Counted from the first letter of the stretch, positions 1-11,146 are shown. The stretch: DNA of 64,000 bases from Bradyrhizobium guangdongense (GCF_004114975.1 NZ_CP030051.1:6510001-6574000); one strand, 5' to 3'. The notes: generated from the letters alone by a model not told the origin. Translations and numbers: made by a program.

Positions 1-3195
<3,195 letters not shown>

Positions 3196-3260
3196 TCGCG
3201 CGCGGGAGGCCAGCCCCTGAGGGTCAAGCCTTGCGCTAAGTGATTGGCAATGAAGCCACA

Positions 3261-3285
3261 ATGGCCGGAGGAACTGTCCGGCCAT
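3261..3285 (+). terminator. Hairpin between carB and greA
   Basis: Perfect 9-bp inverted repeat (ATGGCCGGA / TCCGGCCAT) with a 7-nt loop, about 65 bp after the carB stop. It is followed by a GT-rich stretch and not a run of T, so it may be an attenuator or RNA-stabilising stem and not a classical intrinsic terminator. Confidence 0.35.
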
Positions 3286-3414
3286 GTGGTTGTTCTGTTC
3301 CGGCGCCAGACCCACATAACGCCGGCGGCGGCGTTTTCAGCCCCGGACTTACTGACGAATCAAGGTCGCCGCGCCCTTCTGTCGGGACGCGGGGTCCGAA
3401 GGACGAGAGAAGAG

Positions 3415-3888
3415 ATGGAAAAGGTTCCGATGACTGCGAGCGGCTTTGCCGCACTCGGGGAAGAATTGAAGAAGCGCCAGTCCGAGGACCGTCCGCGCAT
3501 TATCGAGCATATCGCCGAGGCGCGCTCGCACGGAGACTTGTCGGAAAACGCGGAATACCACGCCGCGAAGGAAGAGCAGTCCCACAATGAGGGCCGCATC
3601 GCCGAGCTCGAGGACAAGCTGGCGCGCGCCGACATCATCGATATCTCCAAGCTTTCCGGCGACACCATCAAGTTCGGCGCCACCGTGACGCTGGTCGACG
3701 AGGATACCGAGAAGAAGACGGTGTGGCAGATCGTCGGCGAGGTCGAGGCCGACGCCAAGAAGGGCCGCATCTCGATCACCTCGCCGCTGGCGCGCGCGCT
3801 GATCGGCAAGAAGAAGGGCTCGACCGTCGAGGTCAACGCCCCCGGCGGCGCCAAGGCGTACGAGATCACCAAGGTGGAGTGGCGGTAA
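3415..3888 (+). CDS. greA: Transcription elongation factor GreA
   Basis: Rescues backtracked RNA polymerase by stimulating cleavage of the 3' end of the nascent RNA. The 157-residue product matches the usual GreA length. Residues ~1-75 form the N-terminal coiled coil with the conserved [15 protein letters not shown] signature near the tip; residues ~80-157 are the FKBP-like domain ending in the typical KAYEITKV strand. I chose the ATG at 3415 because it follows a purine-rich stretch (GAGAGAAGAG) and gives the family length; the frame is open upstream to 3244 but that part has no homology. A strong terminator follows 26 bp after the stop, so the gene ends its transcription unit. Confidence 0.96.
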   Translation: MEKVPMTASGFAALGEELKKRQSEDRPRIIEHIAEARSHGDLSENAEYHAAKEEQSHNEGRIAELEDKLARADIIDISKLSGDTIKFGATVTLVDEDTEKKTVWQIVGEVEADAKKGRISITSPLARALIGKKKGSTVEVNAPGGAKAYEITKVEWR

Positions 3889-3914
3889 CACGCCGCTCAC
3901 GAATAAGCGATCGG

Positions 3915-3938
3915 GGCCGCGCCTTGCGCGGCCTTTTT
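3915..3938 (+). terminator. Intrinsic terminator of greA
   Basis: Perfect 8-bp stem (GGCCGCGC / GCGCGGCC) with a 3-nt CTT loop followed directly by five T. Confidence 0.9.
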
Positions 3939-3998
3939 CGTGTCGCCCGCGCGAGGACCTTCAGCCGCCATTCACCACGGAACCGCCAGGGTGCGGGC

Positions 3999-4492
3999 GT
4001 GATCCGCGCGATGCGCGGCTGGAATTGGAATTGCGCCGATGCGGCGAGCAAGTCCACATACGGTGACGGGTTCTTCGGGGCACGCATCAAGATCGCCGAC
4101 ATCAAGGGTCTCAACAACGCCGTCTGGCTCACGACTGCCGACAATTTCGAGATCGACATCGCCGAAGCCCGTTATCCGAGCTACGTCCATCTCGGTCTGC
4201 AGTACTGGCCACCCGCAAACGCGGGTCAGCACGCCGGGATGGGCTGGGGTGCAACCTTCAAGGAAAATCTCGCAGCCGGTTTTCATGACGTCGGGCTGCT
4301 GCGGACGCCGGCCGATTTGGTTTACGAGATCGATGGTGCGCCGATCGCCGCCGTCCGCACCCTGGCGCCGTGAACGGAGCCGCAACCATCCGCCTCTCCA
4401 CCGCACTCGGCGACTGGGCGGGCGGGACAGTGCCGGATCATCCCGAAACCCACGACATGCTGGTGCAGTCGCTCCGCGTGGTCGCGCCGTGA
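3999..4492 (+). pseudogene. GH16 glycosidase remnant, truncated and frameshifted
   Basis: The translation from about 4047 resembles the intact GH16 protein at 5656-6483: 'GFFGARIKIADIKGLNNAVW' aligns with its GYYEASIKAADIDGLNNAFW, and the catalytic box survives as EIDIAE. The frame hits a stop at 4371, but shifting frame by one restores the homologous C-terminus (IRLSTALGDWAGG against IRFSTALMDYAGK) up to the stop at 4490-4492. The first ~120 residues, including any signal peptide, are missing. This is therefore a dead paralogue with a 5' deletion and an indel near 4361-4371, just upstream of the functional cluster. The start given is only the GTG in the homologous frame. Confidence 0.8.
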
Positions 4493-4505
4493 AAACCAAC
4501 TGCGA

Positions 4506-5645
4506 ATGCACGCGATGAACAGAATGCGCGTTCCCCACGTCGCTCTTTTCGCGGCCCTGGGCCTATTCCTGAGTACCGACATCCAGGCGGCCGCCGCTCA
4601 GGCGCGCGACGTGCTCCGCGGCGTCGATTTCGTCCGTCCGATCCAGTTCAGCGTGGAGGAGCAGAACGCGAAGCTGAGCGAGCTGCAGTCTGCCGGCGTA
4701 CAAATCATCCGCTTCGGCATGTATGCGCAGGATGAGGACAAGAACCTCGACTTCATCAAGCGCGCCCAGGCTCATCGGATCTCAGCGGTTCTCATCCTCC
4801 ACGGCCTCTACACGCCCGGCGCGCCCGAGCGGCCGTTTCGGCCGAAGGAGTTTCCGGGCATGTGGCCGGGGCCGCCATTGTCCGCGCTCGATCCCGAGCG
4901 TTCGGCCCAGTACTTCCAGGACTTGCTGGGCAAGCTGGACGCGAGCGGCCTAACACTCGCCGGCCTGGAACTGGAGAACGAGATCAACATGGCCGGCAAT
5001 GATCCGGATTTCCGCCTGCCCGGCGGAGGTCGCGTGCTTGGGCTCGCCGATCTGTCGAGCGATCCCGAAGGGCAGCAGGTCGCCAAAGGCTATCTGCAAT
5101 ATCTGAAGGTGCTCGAGGCGCTGAAGCAGGCGCGGGATCGCTCACGCCTGAACAAGCGAACGCCTCTCCTGCCGACGAGCCTCGTCGACATCGAACAGGA
5201 AGGCCCCTGGCCAACGCCGAAGCCCTATGACGGCGTCAGTATCGGAGCGATCATGGCCTTCTTGCGTGCGCATGGTCTCGACCGGCTTGTCGACGCCTAC
5301 AATCTGCACACCTATCCCTGGGGTGATCATCCCGGCGACAAGGCTTCTGCCGTCCATCGCATGCGCGCTCTGCGGGCACTGGTCGATCCGATCTGCTCCG
5401 CCAGCGGCAAACCTTGTTGGATCACGGAATGGGGCTTTGCCTATGCGAGCAGGGCCTGCCCCACTCCCGAGGAGAAAGATCACGCCCTCCTCGTGCAGGA
5501 GATGATGGGCGATTTCGCCCAGCTTGCGCGGGAGGGACGTCTGACCGGGTTGATCTACTATTCCTGGACCGGCGATCCGCAATTCGACCTCACCCGCTGC
5601 GGCAGCGTGAGCGAGGCCGGCAGGCGGGTGCTGGCACCTTTTTGA
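4506..5645 (+). CDS. Exported TIM-barrel glycoside hydrolase (clan GH-A type)
   Basis: 379 residues with an N-terminal signal peptide (hydrophobic core ~11-22, likely cleavage after the QAAAAQA stretch). The body reads as a (beta/alpha)8 glycosidase: an Asn-Glu pair at N158-E159 (LENEIN) fits the acid/base residue of clan A enzymes at the end of strand 4, and E308 in WITEWGF fits the nucleophile at the end of strand 7; H268-Y270 lies where clan A enzymes place substrate-binding residues. I cannot assign the GH family; GH39- or GH5-like are options. The start could also be the ATG at 4515. The stop overlaps the Shine-Dalgarno of the GH16 gene 10 bp downstream, so the two are almost certainly co-transcribed and may act on the same extracytoplasmic polysaccharide. 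Confidence 0.78.
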   Translation: MHAMNRMRVPHVALFAALGLFLSTDIQAAAAQARDVLRGVDFVRPIQFSVEEQNAKLSELQSAGVQIIRFGMYAQDEDKNLDFIKRAQAHRISAVLILHGLYTPGAPERPFRPKEFPGMWPGPPLSALDPERSAQYFQDLLGKLDASGLTLAGLELENEINMAGNDPDFRLPGGGRVLGLADLSSDPEGQQVAKGYLQYLKVLEALKQARDRSRLNKRTPLLPTSLVDIEQEGPWPTPKPYDGVSIGAIMAFLRAHGLDRLVDAYNLHTYPWGDHPGDKASAVHRMRALRALVDPICSASGKPCWITEWGFAYASRACPTPEEKDHALLVQEMMGDFAQLAREGRLTGLIYYSWTGDPQFDLTRCGSVSEAGRRVLAPF

Positions 5646-5655
5646 GGAGTTTCTC

Positions 5656-6483
5656 GTGATCGGCTCAAGACGGTTCCGGTTAGGCGCAATCGCAACCAGC
5701 TTCGTCTTTGGCATCACGTTGGGACATACGTCGCTAGCCGCCACGCTGCAGAAGCTGACCTGGGGCAATCCCGACCAGCCATGGGGAACGCGACGTCCCG
5801 TGACGGAGGCCGACCGAAAGGCGATCGCGCAATTCCGAGAAGGACGCGTCAAGCCTGTCGTCGCGACCGACTTCACAGATCCAGGGGCACTCAATTCCGA
5901 CTGGCTGCGGCAATCGGACGATTACCTGAAGTCCTGCCGGCGTCCGGACAATGTCGTTGCCACTGCGGCCGGCCTGTTGCTCCGGACCAACGCGAGCACC
6001 GGCTGCCATGCGCAATGGTCGACCGGCTTCATGATCAGTCGTCAGCATTTCGGCTACGGCTACTACGAGGCAAGCATCAAGGCGGCCGACATCGACGGAC
6101 TCAACAACGCCTTCTGGCTGGTCACAGAGGATCATTTCGAGATCGACATCTGCGAGGTGCATTTTCCCAACATCGACCGGATGACCCTGCACAACAACAA
6201 CAGGATCGACGGCAAATTTCCGATCGCGGTCGGTTTCGACAGCCGTTTCGCCGAGAGCTTCCCCGACGCGTTCCACGACTTCGGCGTGCTGTGGACAGCG
6301 AGCGACGTCGTGTTCGCGGTCGACGGCGAGCCGGTCGCCGCGATCCACACCGACGGCTCTATCAAGGGCCGGACCGACATCCGCTTTTCCACGGCGTTGA
6401 TGGACTATGCCGGCAAGATCCCGGCCGATCCCGCCGGCCATGGCATGGCCGTACGACGACTGCGGGTCTATGCGATGCCGTGA
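5656..6483 (+). CDS. Exported glycoside hydrolase family 16 protein
   Basis: 275 residues, GTG start preceded by TTTGAGGAG. A signal peptide spans about 1-29 (hydrophobic AIATSFVFGITLG, then LAA). The GH16 jelly-roll signature is E162-I-D164-I-C-E167, with nucleophile E162 and acid/base E167. GH16 enzymes cleave or transfer beta-1,3- or beta-1,4-glucans and galactans; the exact substrate cannot be read from sequence. It lies 10 bp after the TIM-barrel glycosidase and next to a broken paralogue of itself. It converges with the lrp-type gene, with only 13 bp between the stops. Likely roles are trimming of the cell's own exopolysaccharide or periplasmic glucan, or attack on plant or fungal wall glucans. 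Confidence 0.88.
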   Translation: MIGSRRFRLGAIATSFVFGITLGHTSLAATLQKLTWGNPDQPWGTRRPVTEADRKAIAQFREGRVKPVVATDFTDPGALNSDWLRQSDDYLKSCRRPDNVVATAAGLLLRTNASTGCHAQWSTGFMISRQHFGYGYYEASIKAADIDGLNNAFWLVTEDHFEIDICEVHFPNIDRMTLHNNNRIDGKFPIAVGFDSRFAESFPDAFHDFGVLWTASDVVFAVDGEPVAAIHTDGSIKGRTDIRFSTALMDYAGKIPADPAGHGMAVRRLRVYAMP

Positions 6484-6496
6484 CCGTGCGGCAGCC

Positions 6497-7000
6497 CTAC
6501 CGTCTTCCCTTCACGTCCAGTGGCACCGCCGCCTCATACTTTGAATTGTGCAGCACCAGCGATGTCCTGACGTTGCGCACGTGAGGCGCGGCGGTCAGAT
6601 GCGTCACGAAATCCTGGAAGGTCGCCATGTCGGGGGCGACGCATTTCAGAATGAAATCGACCTCGCCCGACAGCATCCAGCATTCCCGCACCAGGGGCTC
6701 GGCGCGGACGAACTCCTCGAAGGCGCGCAAATCGGCCTCGGCCTGACTGGAGAGATGCACGGCGGCGAACACCGTGACGTCGAAGCCGAGCTTTCGCGCA
6801 TCCAAGAGTCCGCGGTAGCCATGGATGTAGCCCTCCTCCTCCAGCGCCCGGACCCGGCGCAGGCACGGCGGGGGCGAAATACCGACCCGTTTGGCGAGCT
6901 CCACATTGGTGATTCGGCCGTCGGCCTGGATCTCGGCGAGAATTTTGAGGTCGATCTCGTCTAGGTTCCGCGACACGTGATTGGAACTCCTGGCCTTCAT
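6497..7000 (-). CDS. Lrp/AsnC family transcriptional regulator
   Basis: 167-residue feast/famine regulator. Residues ~12-60 hold the winged helix-turn-helix (LDEIDLKILAEIQADGR, then NVELAKRVGISPPPCLRRV), and residues ~75-150 the RAM ligand-binding domain ending with LVLHNSKYE. I chose the ATG at 7000 (MKARSSNH) because the longer open frame to 7141 adds 47 residues unlike any Lrp start. It is divergent from trxB with a 242-bp gap that must hold both promoters. This lrp-trxB-lsrB order is the one found in Sinorhizobium, so this is probably the general Lrp orthologue. Ligands are usually amino acids such as leucine; this one is not identifiable. Confidence 0.93.
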   Translation of the reverse strand: MKARSSNHVSRNLDEIDLKILAEIQADGRITNVELAKRVGISPPPCLRRVRALEEEGYIHGYRGLLDARKLGFDVTVFAAVHLSSQAEADLRAFEEFVRAEPLVRECWMLSGEVDFILKCVAPDMATFQDFVTHLTAAPHVRNVRTSLVLHNSKYEAAVPLDVKGRR

Positions 7001-7242
7001 GGCGGTATCGGGTTGGTCTGATGCAATCCTCATAACCAGTCCCGCCCGTCTGCGCAATTTTATTGCGTGTTCAGCCCGACCGACTTTTGTTCCTTGTTGG
7101 AAAAATCCGCCGATTGGGAATGCAATTCTTGCATGGCTCACCAGAAGGCTTAGATTAGCTCTGATATTTCAGCGCCTCCGCGAGGCCTCCCGGCACGTTC
7201 CGCGCCCGCGCTGCAAATCCCCCGTGAAAGGCGTCCATCGAA

Positions 7243-8208
7243 ATGTCCGCTCCTGTTCATGCAAAGGTCGTCATCATTGGCTCCGGCCCAGCCGGCTACA
7301 CCGCCGCGATCTACGCCGCGCGCGCGATGCTCGAGCCGATCCTGATCCAGGGCATGCAGGCGGGCGGCCAGCTCACCATCACCACCGACGTCGAGAACTA
7401 CCCCGGCTTCGCCGACGTGATCCAGGGTCCCTGGCTGATGGAACAGATGGAGAAGCAGGCGGTCCATGTCGGCACCAGGATCGTCACCGACCTTGTCACC
7501 AAGCTGGAGACCTCGCAGCGGCCGTTCCGCCTCACCTGTGACTCGGGCGATGTCTATCTCGCCGACACCGTGATCCTCGCAACCGGTGCGCAGGCGCGCT
7601 GGCTCGGATTGCCATCGGAAGTGAAATTCCAGGGCGGCGGCGTCTCGGCCTGCGCCACCTGCGACGGCTTCTTCTACCGCAACAAGGAGGTCGTGGTGGT
7701 CGGCGGCGGCAATACGGCGGTCGAGGAAGCCCTGTACCTGACCAATCATGCCTCTGAGGTCACCATCGTGCATCGCCGCGACCACTTCCGCGCCGAGCGC
7801 ATCCTGCAGGAGCGCCTGTTCAAGCACCCGAAGATCAAGGTGGTCTGGGACTCCGCCGTGGACGAGATCTGCGGCACCGAGAACCCGAACAAGGTCACCC
7901 ATGTCAGGCTGAAGAACGTCAAGACCGGCGCGCTGACGGACCTGAAGACCGACGGCGTCTTCATCGCGATCGGCCATGCGCCGGCGACTGAGCTCGTGAA
8001 GGACCAGATCAAGCTGAAACCCTCGGGCTATGTCGAGGTCGCTCCGAACTCGACCGCGACCTCCGTGCCCGGGCTGTTCGCCGCCGGCGACGTCGCTGAC
8101 GAAACCTACCGCCAGGCCGTGACGGCCGCAGGCCTCGGCTGCATGGCCGCCCTCGAGGCCGAACGATTCTTGGCCCTGCGCGCCAGCGAGCGCGCGGCAG
8201 CGGAATAA
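7243..8208 (+). CDS. trxB: Thioredoxin-disulfide reductase
   Basis: NADPH-dependent flavoprotein that keeps thioredoxin reduced. The 321-residue length is standard. The FAD-binding GSGPAGYTAA lies at 13-22, the redox-active C137-A-T-C140 in the middle, the NADPH-binding GGGNTAVEEA from 154 and the C-terminal FAD motif (GLFAAGDV). The gene is followed after 35 bp by the LsrB-type regulator, in the arrangement typical of rhizobia, which points to shared redox control. Confidence 0.97.
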   Translation: MSAPVHAKVVIIGSGPAGYTAAIYAARAMLEPILIQGMQAGGQLTITTDVENYPGFADVIQGPWLMEQMEKQAVHVGTRIVTDLVTKLETSQRPFRLTCDSGDVYLADTVILATGAQARWLGLPSEVKFQGGGVSACATCDGFFYRNKEVVVVGGGNTAVEEALYLTNHASEVTIVHRRDHFRAERILQERLFKHPKIKVVWDSAVDEICGTENPNKVTHVRLKNVKTGALTDLKTDGVFIAIGHAPATELVKDQIKLKPSGYVEVAPNSTATSVPGLFAAGDVADETYRQAVTAAGLGCMAALEAERFLALRASERAAAE

Positions 8209-8243
8209 CGATCATGCCTCGAACACGCGACGGATTTACGGAC

Positions 8244-9137
8244 ATGGACTGGGACAAGCTGAAGGTGTTTCACGCGGCGGCGGAAGCGGGCAGCTTCACG
8301 CATGCGGGAGAGCAGCTCGGCCTGTCGCAATCGGCGGTGTCGCGCCAGGTTTCGGCGCTGGAGCAGGAGCTTTCGGTTTCGCTGTTCCACCGCCACGCCC
8401 GCGGCCTGATCCTCACCGAGCAGGGCGACCTGTTGTTCCGCACCGCGCATGACGTGTTCATGCAGCTGCAGGCAGCGCGCGCCAAGCTGACCGACAGCCG
8501 CGAGCGCCCGAGCGGCGATCTCAAGATCACCACCACGCCCGGCGTCGGCATCAACTGGCTGATCCCGCGCCTCGGCGAATTCACCGCGCTCTATCCGGAG
8601 ATCCGGATCTCGCTGATCGTCACCGACGAGGAGCTGGATCTGTCGATGCGCGAGGCCGACGTCGCCATCCGCACCCGCAAGCCGACGCAGCCGGATCTCA
8701 TCCAGCGCAAGCTGTTCGCGATGGGCTTTCACGCCTATTGCTCGCCGGAGTACATCAAGCGCTTCGGGACGCCCCGCACGCTGGAAGAGCTCGATGCCCA
8801 CCGCATCATCTCGCTCTCGGACGGCAACTTTGCGCCGCATTTGCAGAACCGCAACTGGCTGGTCGAAGCAGGCCGCAACGGCTCGGGCCCGCGCGAGGCT
8901 TACTTCAAGGTCAACAACATTCTCGGTCTCGTGCGCGCCTGTCAGCAGGGCCTCGGGATCGCGGCGCTGCCCGATTATCTGGTCGAGGAGCAGAGCAAGC
9001 TCGTGCAACTGTTCGGTGAATCGGATTCGATCCAGCTCGACACGTACTTTGTCTATCCCGAGGAGCTGAAGACGGTCGCGCGCGTGCAAGTGTTCCGCGA
9101 CTTCGTGGTGAGCAAGGCGCAGCGCTGGCCGTCCTGA
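8244..9137 (+). CDS. lsrB: LysR-family regulator, LsrB/VtlR type
   Basis: LysR regulator with an N-terminal winged HTH (MDWDKLKVFHAAAEAGSF, then LGLSQSAVSRQVSALE) and a periplasmic-binding-like effector domain. With start 8244 it is 297 residues; an upstream in-frame ATG at 8214 would add ten. The position directly behind trxB and in front of sRNA candidates matches S. meliloti lsrB, and VtlR of Brucella and Agrobacterium belongs to the same group. LsrB is known to sense oxidation through cysteines; here Cys166 (YCSPE) and Cys233 (RACQQG) lie near two of them. Expected targets, by analogy, are small RNAs and oxidative-stress or surface-polysaccharide genes. The symbol is assigned by synteny and similarity, not by alignment. 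Confidence 0.8.
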   Translation: MDWDKLKVFHAAAEAGSFTHAGEQLGLSQSAVSRQVSALEQELSVSLFHRHARGLILTEQGDLLFRTAHDVFMQLQAARAKLTDSRERPSGDLKITTTPGVGINWLIPRLGEFTALYPEIRISLIVTDEELDLSMREADVAIRTRKPTQPDLIQRKLFAMGFHAYCSPEYIKRFGTPRTLEELDAHRIISLSDGNFAPHLQNRNWLVEAGRNGSGPREAYFKVNNILGLVRACQQGLGIAALPDYLVEEQSKLVQLFGESDSIQLDTYFVYPEELKTVARVQVFRDFVVSKAQRWPS

Positions 9138-9140
9138 TTT

Positions 9141-9159
9141 CCGCATGTCTGACATGCGG
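9141..9159 (+). terminator. Palindrome after the LsrB-type gene
   Basis: CCGCATGTC T GACATGCGG, a near-perfect palindrome 3 bp after the stop codon. There is no T run, so it could be a weak terminator or a protein-binding site. Confidence 0.35.
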
Positions 9160-9168
9160 CCTCGGCTG

Positions 9169-9197
9169 TTGCTGCATGGCGCTCGTCAAGCTCATAC
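9169..9197 (+). promoter_or_regulatory. Candidate promoter of first sRNA
   Basis: TTGCTG at 9169-9174 and TCATAC at 9192-9197, spaced 17 bp. It would start transcription near 9204, a sensible length upstream of the terminator at 9311-9339. The boxes are only partial matches to consensus. Confidence 0.4.
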
Positions 9198-9203
9198 TGT
9201 TTG

Positions 9204-9339
9204 CACGCTGAGCCTTCGCGTTGCGCATTTGTCCCCCTCCTCCAGTGGCGCGGGAGTTCAGTAATCCCTCTTGGAAGGTGATTGTGTCGGCCTCACGTGG
9301 CCAATACCTAAGCCGGGCCCTTCGGGTCCGGCTTTTTTT
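9204..9339 (+). ncRNA. AbcR (alpha-r15)-like trans-acting sRNA
   Basis: About 135 nt with no plausible ORF, ending in a strong terminator: stem 9311-9320 / 9324-9333 with a TTC loop and seven T. It carries two CU-rich anti-Shine-Dalgarno segments, CCCCCTCCTCC at 9233-9243 and CCCTC at 9266-9270 within TCCCTCTTGGAAGG, the architecture known for AbcR1/AbcR2. In S. meliloti the AbcR genes sit exactly here, between lsrB and the next gene. AbcR RNAs bind Hfq and repress many ABC-transporter substrate-binding proteins. The 5' end is inferred from a weak promoter. Confidence 0.68.
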
Positions 9340-9371
9340 CTGTCCAATCAGGCTTTCGCCCTCCGCGTGTA

Positions 9372-9400
9372 TTGACAGTTTCGGGTGTACCCCGCATCAT
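9372..9400 (+). promoter_or_regulatory. Sigma-70-type promoter of second sRNA
   Basis: Consensus TTGACA at 9372-9377, 17-bp spacer and CATCAT at 9395-9400. It lies 30 bp after the first sRNA terminator and points at a second terminator, with no coding gene between. Confidence 0.55.
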
Positions 9401-9406
9401 TTCCAA

Positions 9407-9537
9407 ATGATCACGAAGTCGTGCGCACTCGTCTCGAAAAAAGGCCCCCATCCGGGGACCACGGATGCTTGCGCGCTGAGCTGACTTCGTCATCGCGAGC
9501 CAATCCCGAAAACCCCGCCACCTGGACGGGGTTTTTT
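9407..9537 (+). ncRNA. Second candidate sRNA, unassigned family
   Basis: About 130 nt bounded by a good promoter and a strong intrinsic terminator (AACCCCG / CGGGGTT stem at 9511-9533, then T to 9537). I see no ORF with a start and ribosome site. It lacks the CU-rich modules of the first RNA, so it is either a diverged sibling or a different RNA. In other rhizobia two AbcR copies lie in tandem at this locus. Confidence 0.5.
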
Positions 9538-9581
9538 CATGTGCCCTCCGTCTCAGGTTCATCTTGAGAAGGAGAAGGAAC

Positions 9582-10490
9582 ATGACTGATTTGCGAACCC
9601 ATCTGCACGGGCTCTGGCTGCCGCTGGTGACGCCGTTTCGCGATGGCCGCCTCGACGAAGTGTCGCTGCGGCGGCTGTCGCGGCACTACTGCACGCAGGC
9701 GATCGACGGCTTCATTCTGGGGGCGACCTCCGGCGAAGGCATGACGCTGCGCGATGCCGAGCTCGAGCGCCTCGTCGCCATCGTCCGCGACGAGATCGCG
9801 GCCGTCCGCCGCAACGTTCCGATCGGGCTCGGACTCTCGGGAGCGGACACCTCGCGGCTGAAGGACCGTCTCGACGAGACCGCGGACTGGCCGATCGACT
9901 TCTATCTGATCGCGAGCCCCTATTACGTGCGACCCTCGCAGCGCGGCATATCAGCCCATTTCGAGGCGCTGGCCGATCATGCCGCCTGGCCGCTCGCGCT
10001 CTACAACATTCCCTATCGCTGCGCGGTCGGCATCACCAACCAGACCATGCTGCGGCTCGCGGAGCATCCCAACATCGTCGGCTTGAAGGATTGCGGCGCG
10101 AGCCGCGAGCAGTCGATCGCGCTGCTGCGTGACCGGCCGCAGGGCTTCGCCGTGCTCACCGGCGAGGATGCCAATTATTTCGAGGCGCTCAGTGATGGCG
10201 CCGATGGCGGCATCTTGCTTTCCGCGCATCTCAAGACCGCGACCTTCGCGGCCGTTCATGCCGAGCTGAAGCGCGGCAACGCCGCAGCGGCAGAGGCGCG
10301 CTGGCAGGAGGTCGCGGAGCTGACGCGCCTGCTGTTCACCGAGCCGAGCCCGGCACCGGCGAAGTACTGGTTGTGGCGGTCAGGCCTGATCGACAGCCCC
10401 GAGGTGCGCCTGCCCATGGTGGAGGTGAGCAGCGAACTCGCCGCGATGCTCGACCGCGAGATCGAGCGGCGTGTGAAGGTCGCGGCGTAA
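9582..10490 (+). CDS. DapA/NAL-family aldolase (dihydrodipicolinate synthase-like)
   Basis: 302 residues, class I aldolase TIM barrel. Visible family marks are GATSGEG at 47-53, the catalytic Tyr145 in YNIPYRC and the Schiff-base Lys169 in IVGLKD. The start at 9582 is preceded by a strong GAGAAGGAGAAGGA site. It is unlikely to be the housekeeping DapA, which normally sits elsewhere in rhizobia and has a different NxPxR loop; related enzymes cleave or make 2-keto-3-deoxy sugar acids, N-acetylneuraminate or hydroxyproline-derived intermediates. No pathway partner is adjacent, so the substrate stays open. Confidence 0.82.
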   Translation: MTDLRTHLHGLWLPLVTPFRDGRLDEVSLRRLSRHYCTQAIDGFILGATSGEGMTLRDAELERLVAIVRDEIAAVRRNVPIGLGLSGADTSRLKDRLDETADWPIDFYLIASPYYVRPSQRGISAHFEALADHAAWPLALYNIPYRCAVGITNQTMLRLAEHPNIVGLKDCGASREQSIALLRDRPQGFAVLTGEDANYFEALSDGADGGILLSAHLKTATFAAVHAELKRGNAAAAEARWQEVAELTRLLFTEPSPAPAKYWLWRSGLIDSPEVRLPMVEVSSELAAMLDREIERRVKVAA

Positions 10491-10497
10491 CGCTCGG

Positions 10498-10537
10498 CCT
10501 CACCTCTCTCCGTAACAACGGGGAGAGGCGGTGAGAG
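10498..10537. repeat. GC-rich palindromic repeat
   Basis: Imperfect palindrome built on CTCTCTCCGT AACA ACGGGGAGAG just after the DapA-like gene. It is the first of a family of such elements in the window and may also act as a terminator. Confidence 0.7.
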
Positions 10538-10651
10538 CGTCGCCTTGGTTAACCGGTCGCGAACGGGCTTCGCATCCGCCGCATGACGCATCCACGTCTC
10601 GTTTACGCAATGGCGCCTATCGTTCCCCCTCGATGTCGATCAAAAGGGGGA

Positions 10652-10807
10652 ATGACCATGGGGCAACGCGTTCGCCCGACCGCGGCGGAAACCTTCGCGC
10701 CTTCCGATCTTTGGCAGGGAATCCTGCTGGTGTCGTCGTTCGGCTTCTGGGCCGTGATGCTCGGCCTGATGCCGGCGCTGCTGTTTCGGGTCTGGCTCGC
10801 CGGCTGA
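10652..10807 (+). CDS. Small single-pass membrane protein
   Basis: 51 residues, ATG preceded by AAAGGGGG. The N-terminal ~18 residues are polar, followed by a hydrophobic helix (GILLVSSFGFWAVMLGLMPAL) and a short basic end. A second ATG lies two codons downstream. I know no family; small proteins of this layout next to each other are common in Bradyrhizobium annotations. The next small membrane ORF begins 119 bp downstream, with similar topology. Confidence 0.55.
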   Translation: MTMGQRVRPTAAETFAPSDLWQGILLVSSFGFWAVMLGLMPALLFRVWLAG

Positions 10808-10926
10808 GCGGATAGTTAAGCCGGCGTCACAAATGCGCTCAAAATGCGAGCGGCGCTGCAAGCCGGAATCTTAAAATATCCTGCGTATCGTTCGTCCCCA
10901 TAAGCGAAGAAATCGCGGGGGCGATC

Positions 10927-11097
10927 ATGAATAATCAGAATGATATGGCGTCGCATTACGGCGCCACGCAGTACGGCCTTGACGACACCGAGCGGCAGGG
11001 CTTCTCCACCGAAGACATCATCTGGGCCGTCGGCATCTGGTCGGTGATCCTGACGCTGTCGCCGGTGATCGTGTTCTACATGCTGATGGTGGCGTAA
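10927..11097 (+). CDS. Small single-pass membrane protein
   Basis: 56 residues: a polar N-terminus rich in N, Q and D (~1-30), then one C-terminal membrane helix (WAVGIWSVILTLSPVIVFYMLMVA). The start follows CGCGGGGGCG. Its topology mirrors that of the small protein just upstream, suggesting a pair, although the sequences are not obviously homologous. It resembles small accessory subunits of membrane complexes in length and layout, but no such complex is near. Confidence 0.55.
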   Translation: MNNQNDMASHYGATQYGLDDTERQGFSTEDIIWAVGIWSVILTLSPVIVFYMLMVA

Positions 11098-11122
11098 CTC
11101 ACCGTCAGTCCCTGAAAACGCA

Positions 11123-11146
11123 AAACGCGCGGGATGCCGCGCGTTT
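11123..11146. terminator. Bidirectional terminator
   Basis: AAACGCGCGG GATG CCGCGCGTTT, a perfect 10-bp stem between the converging small membrane gene and the parA-like gene. Confidence 0.75.
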
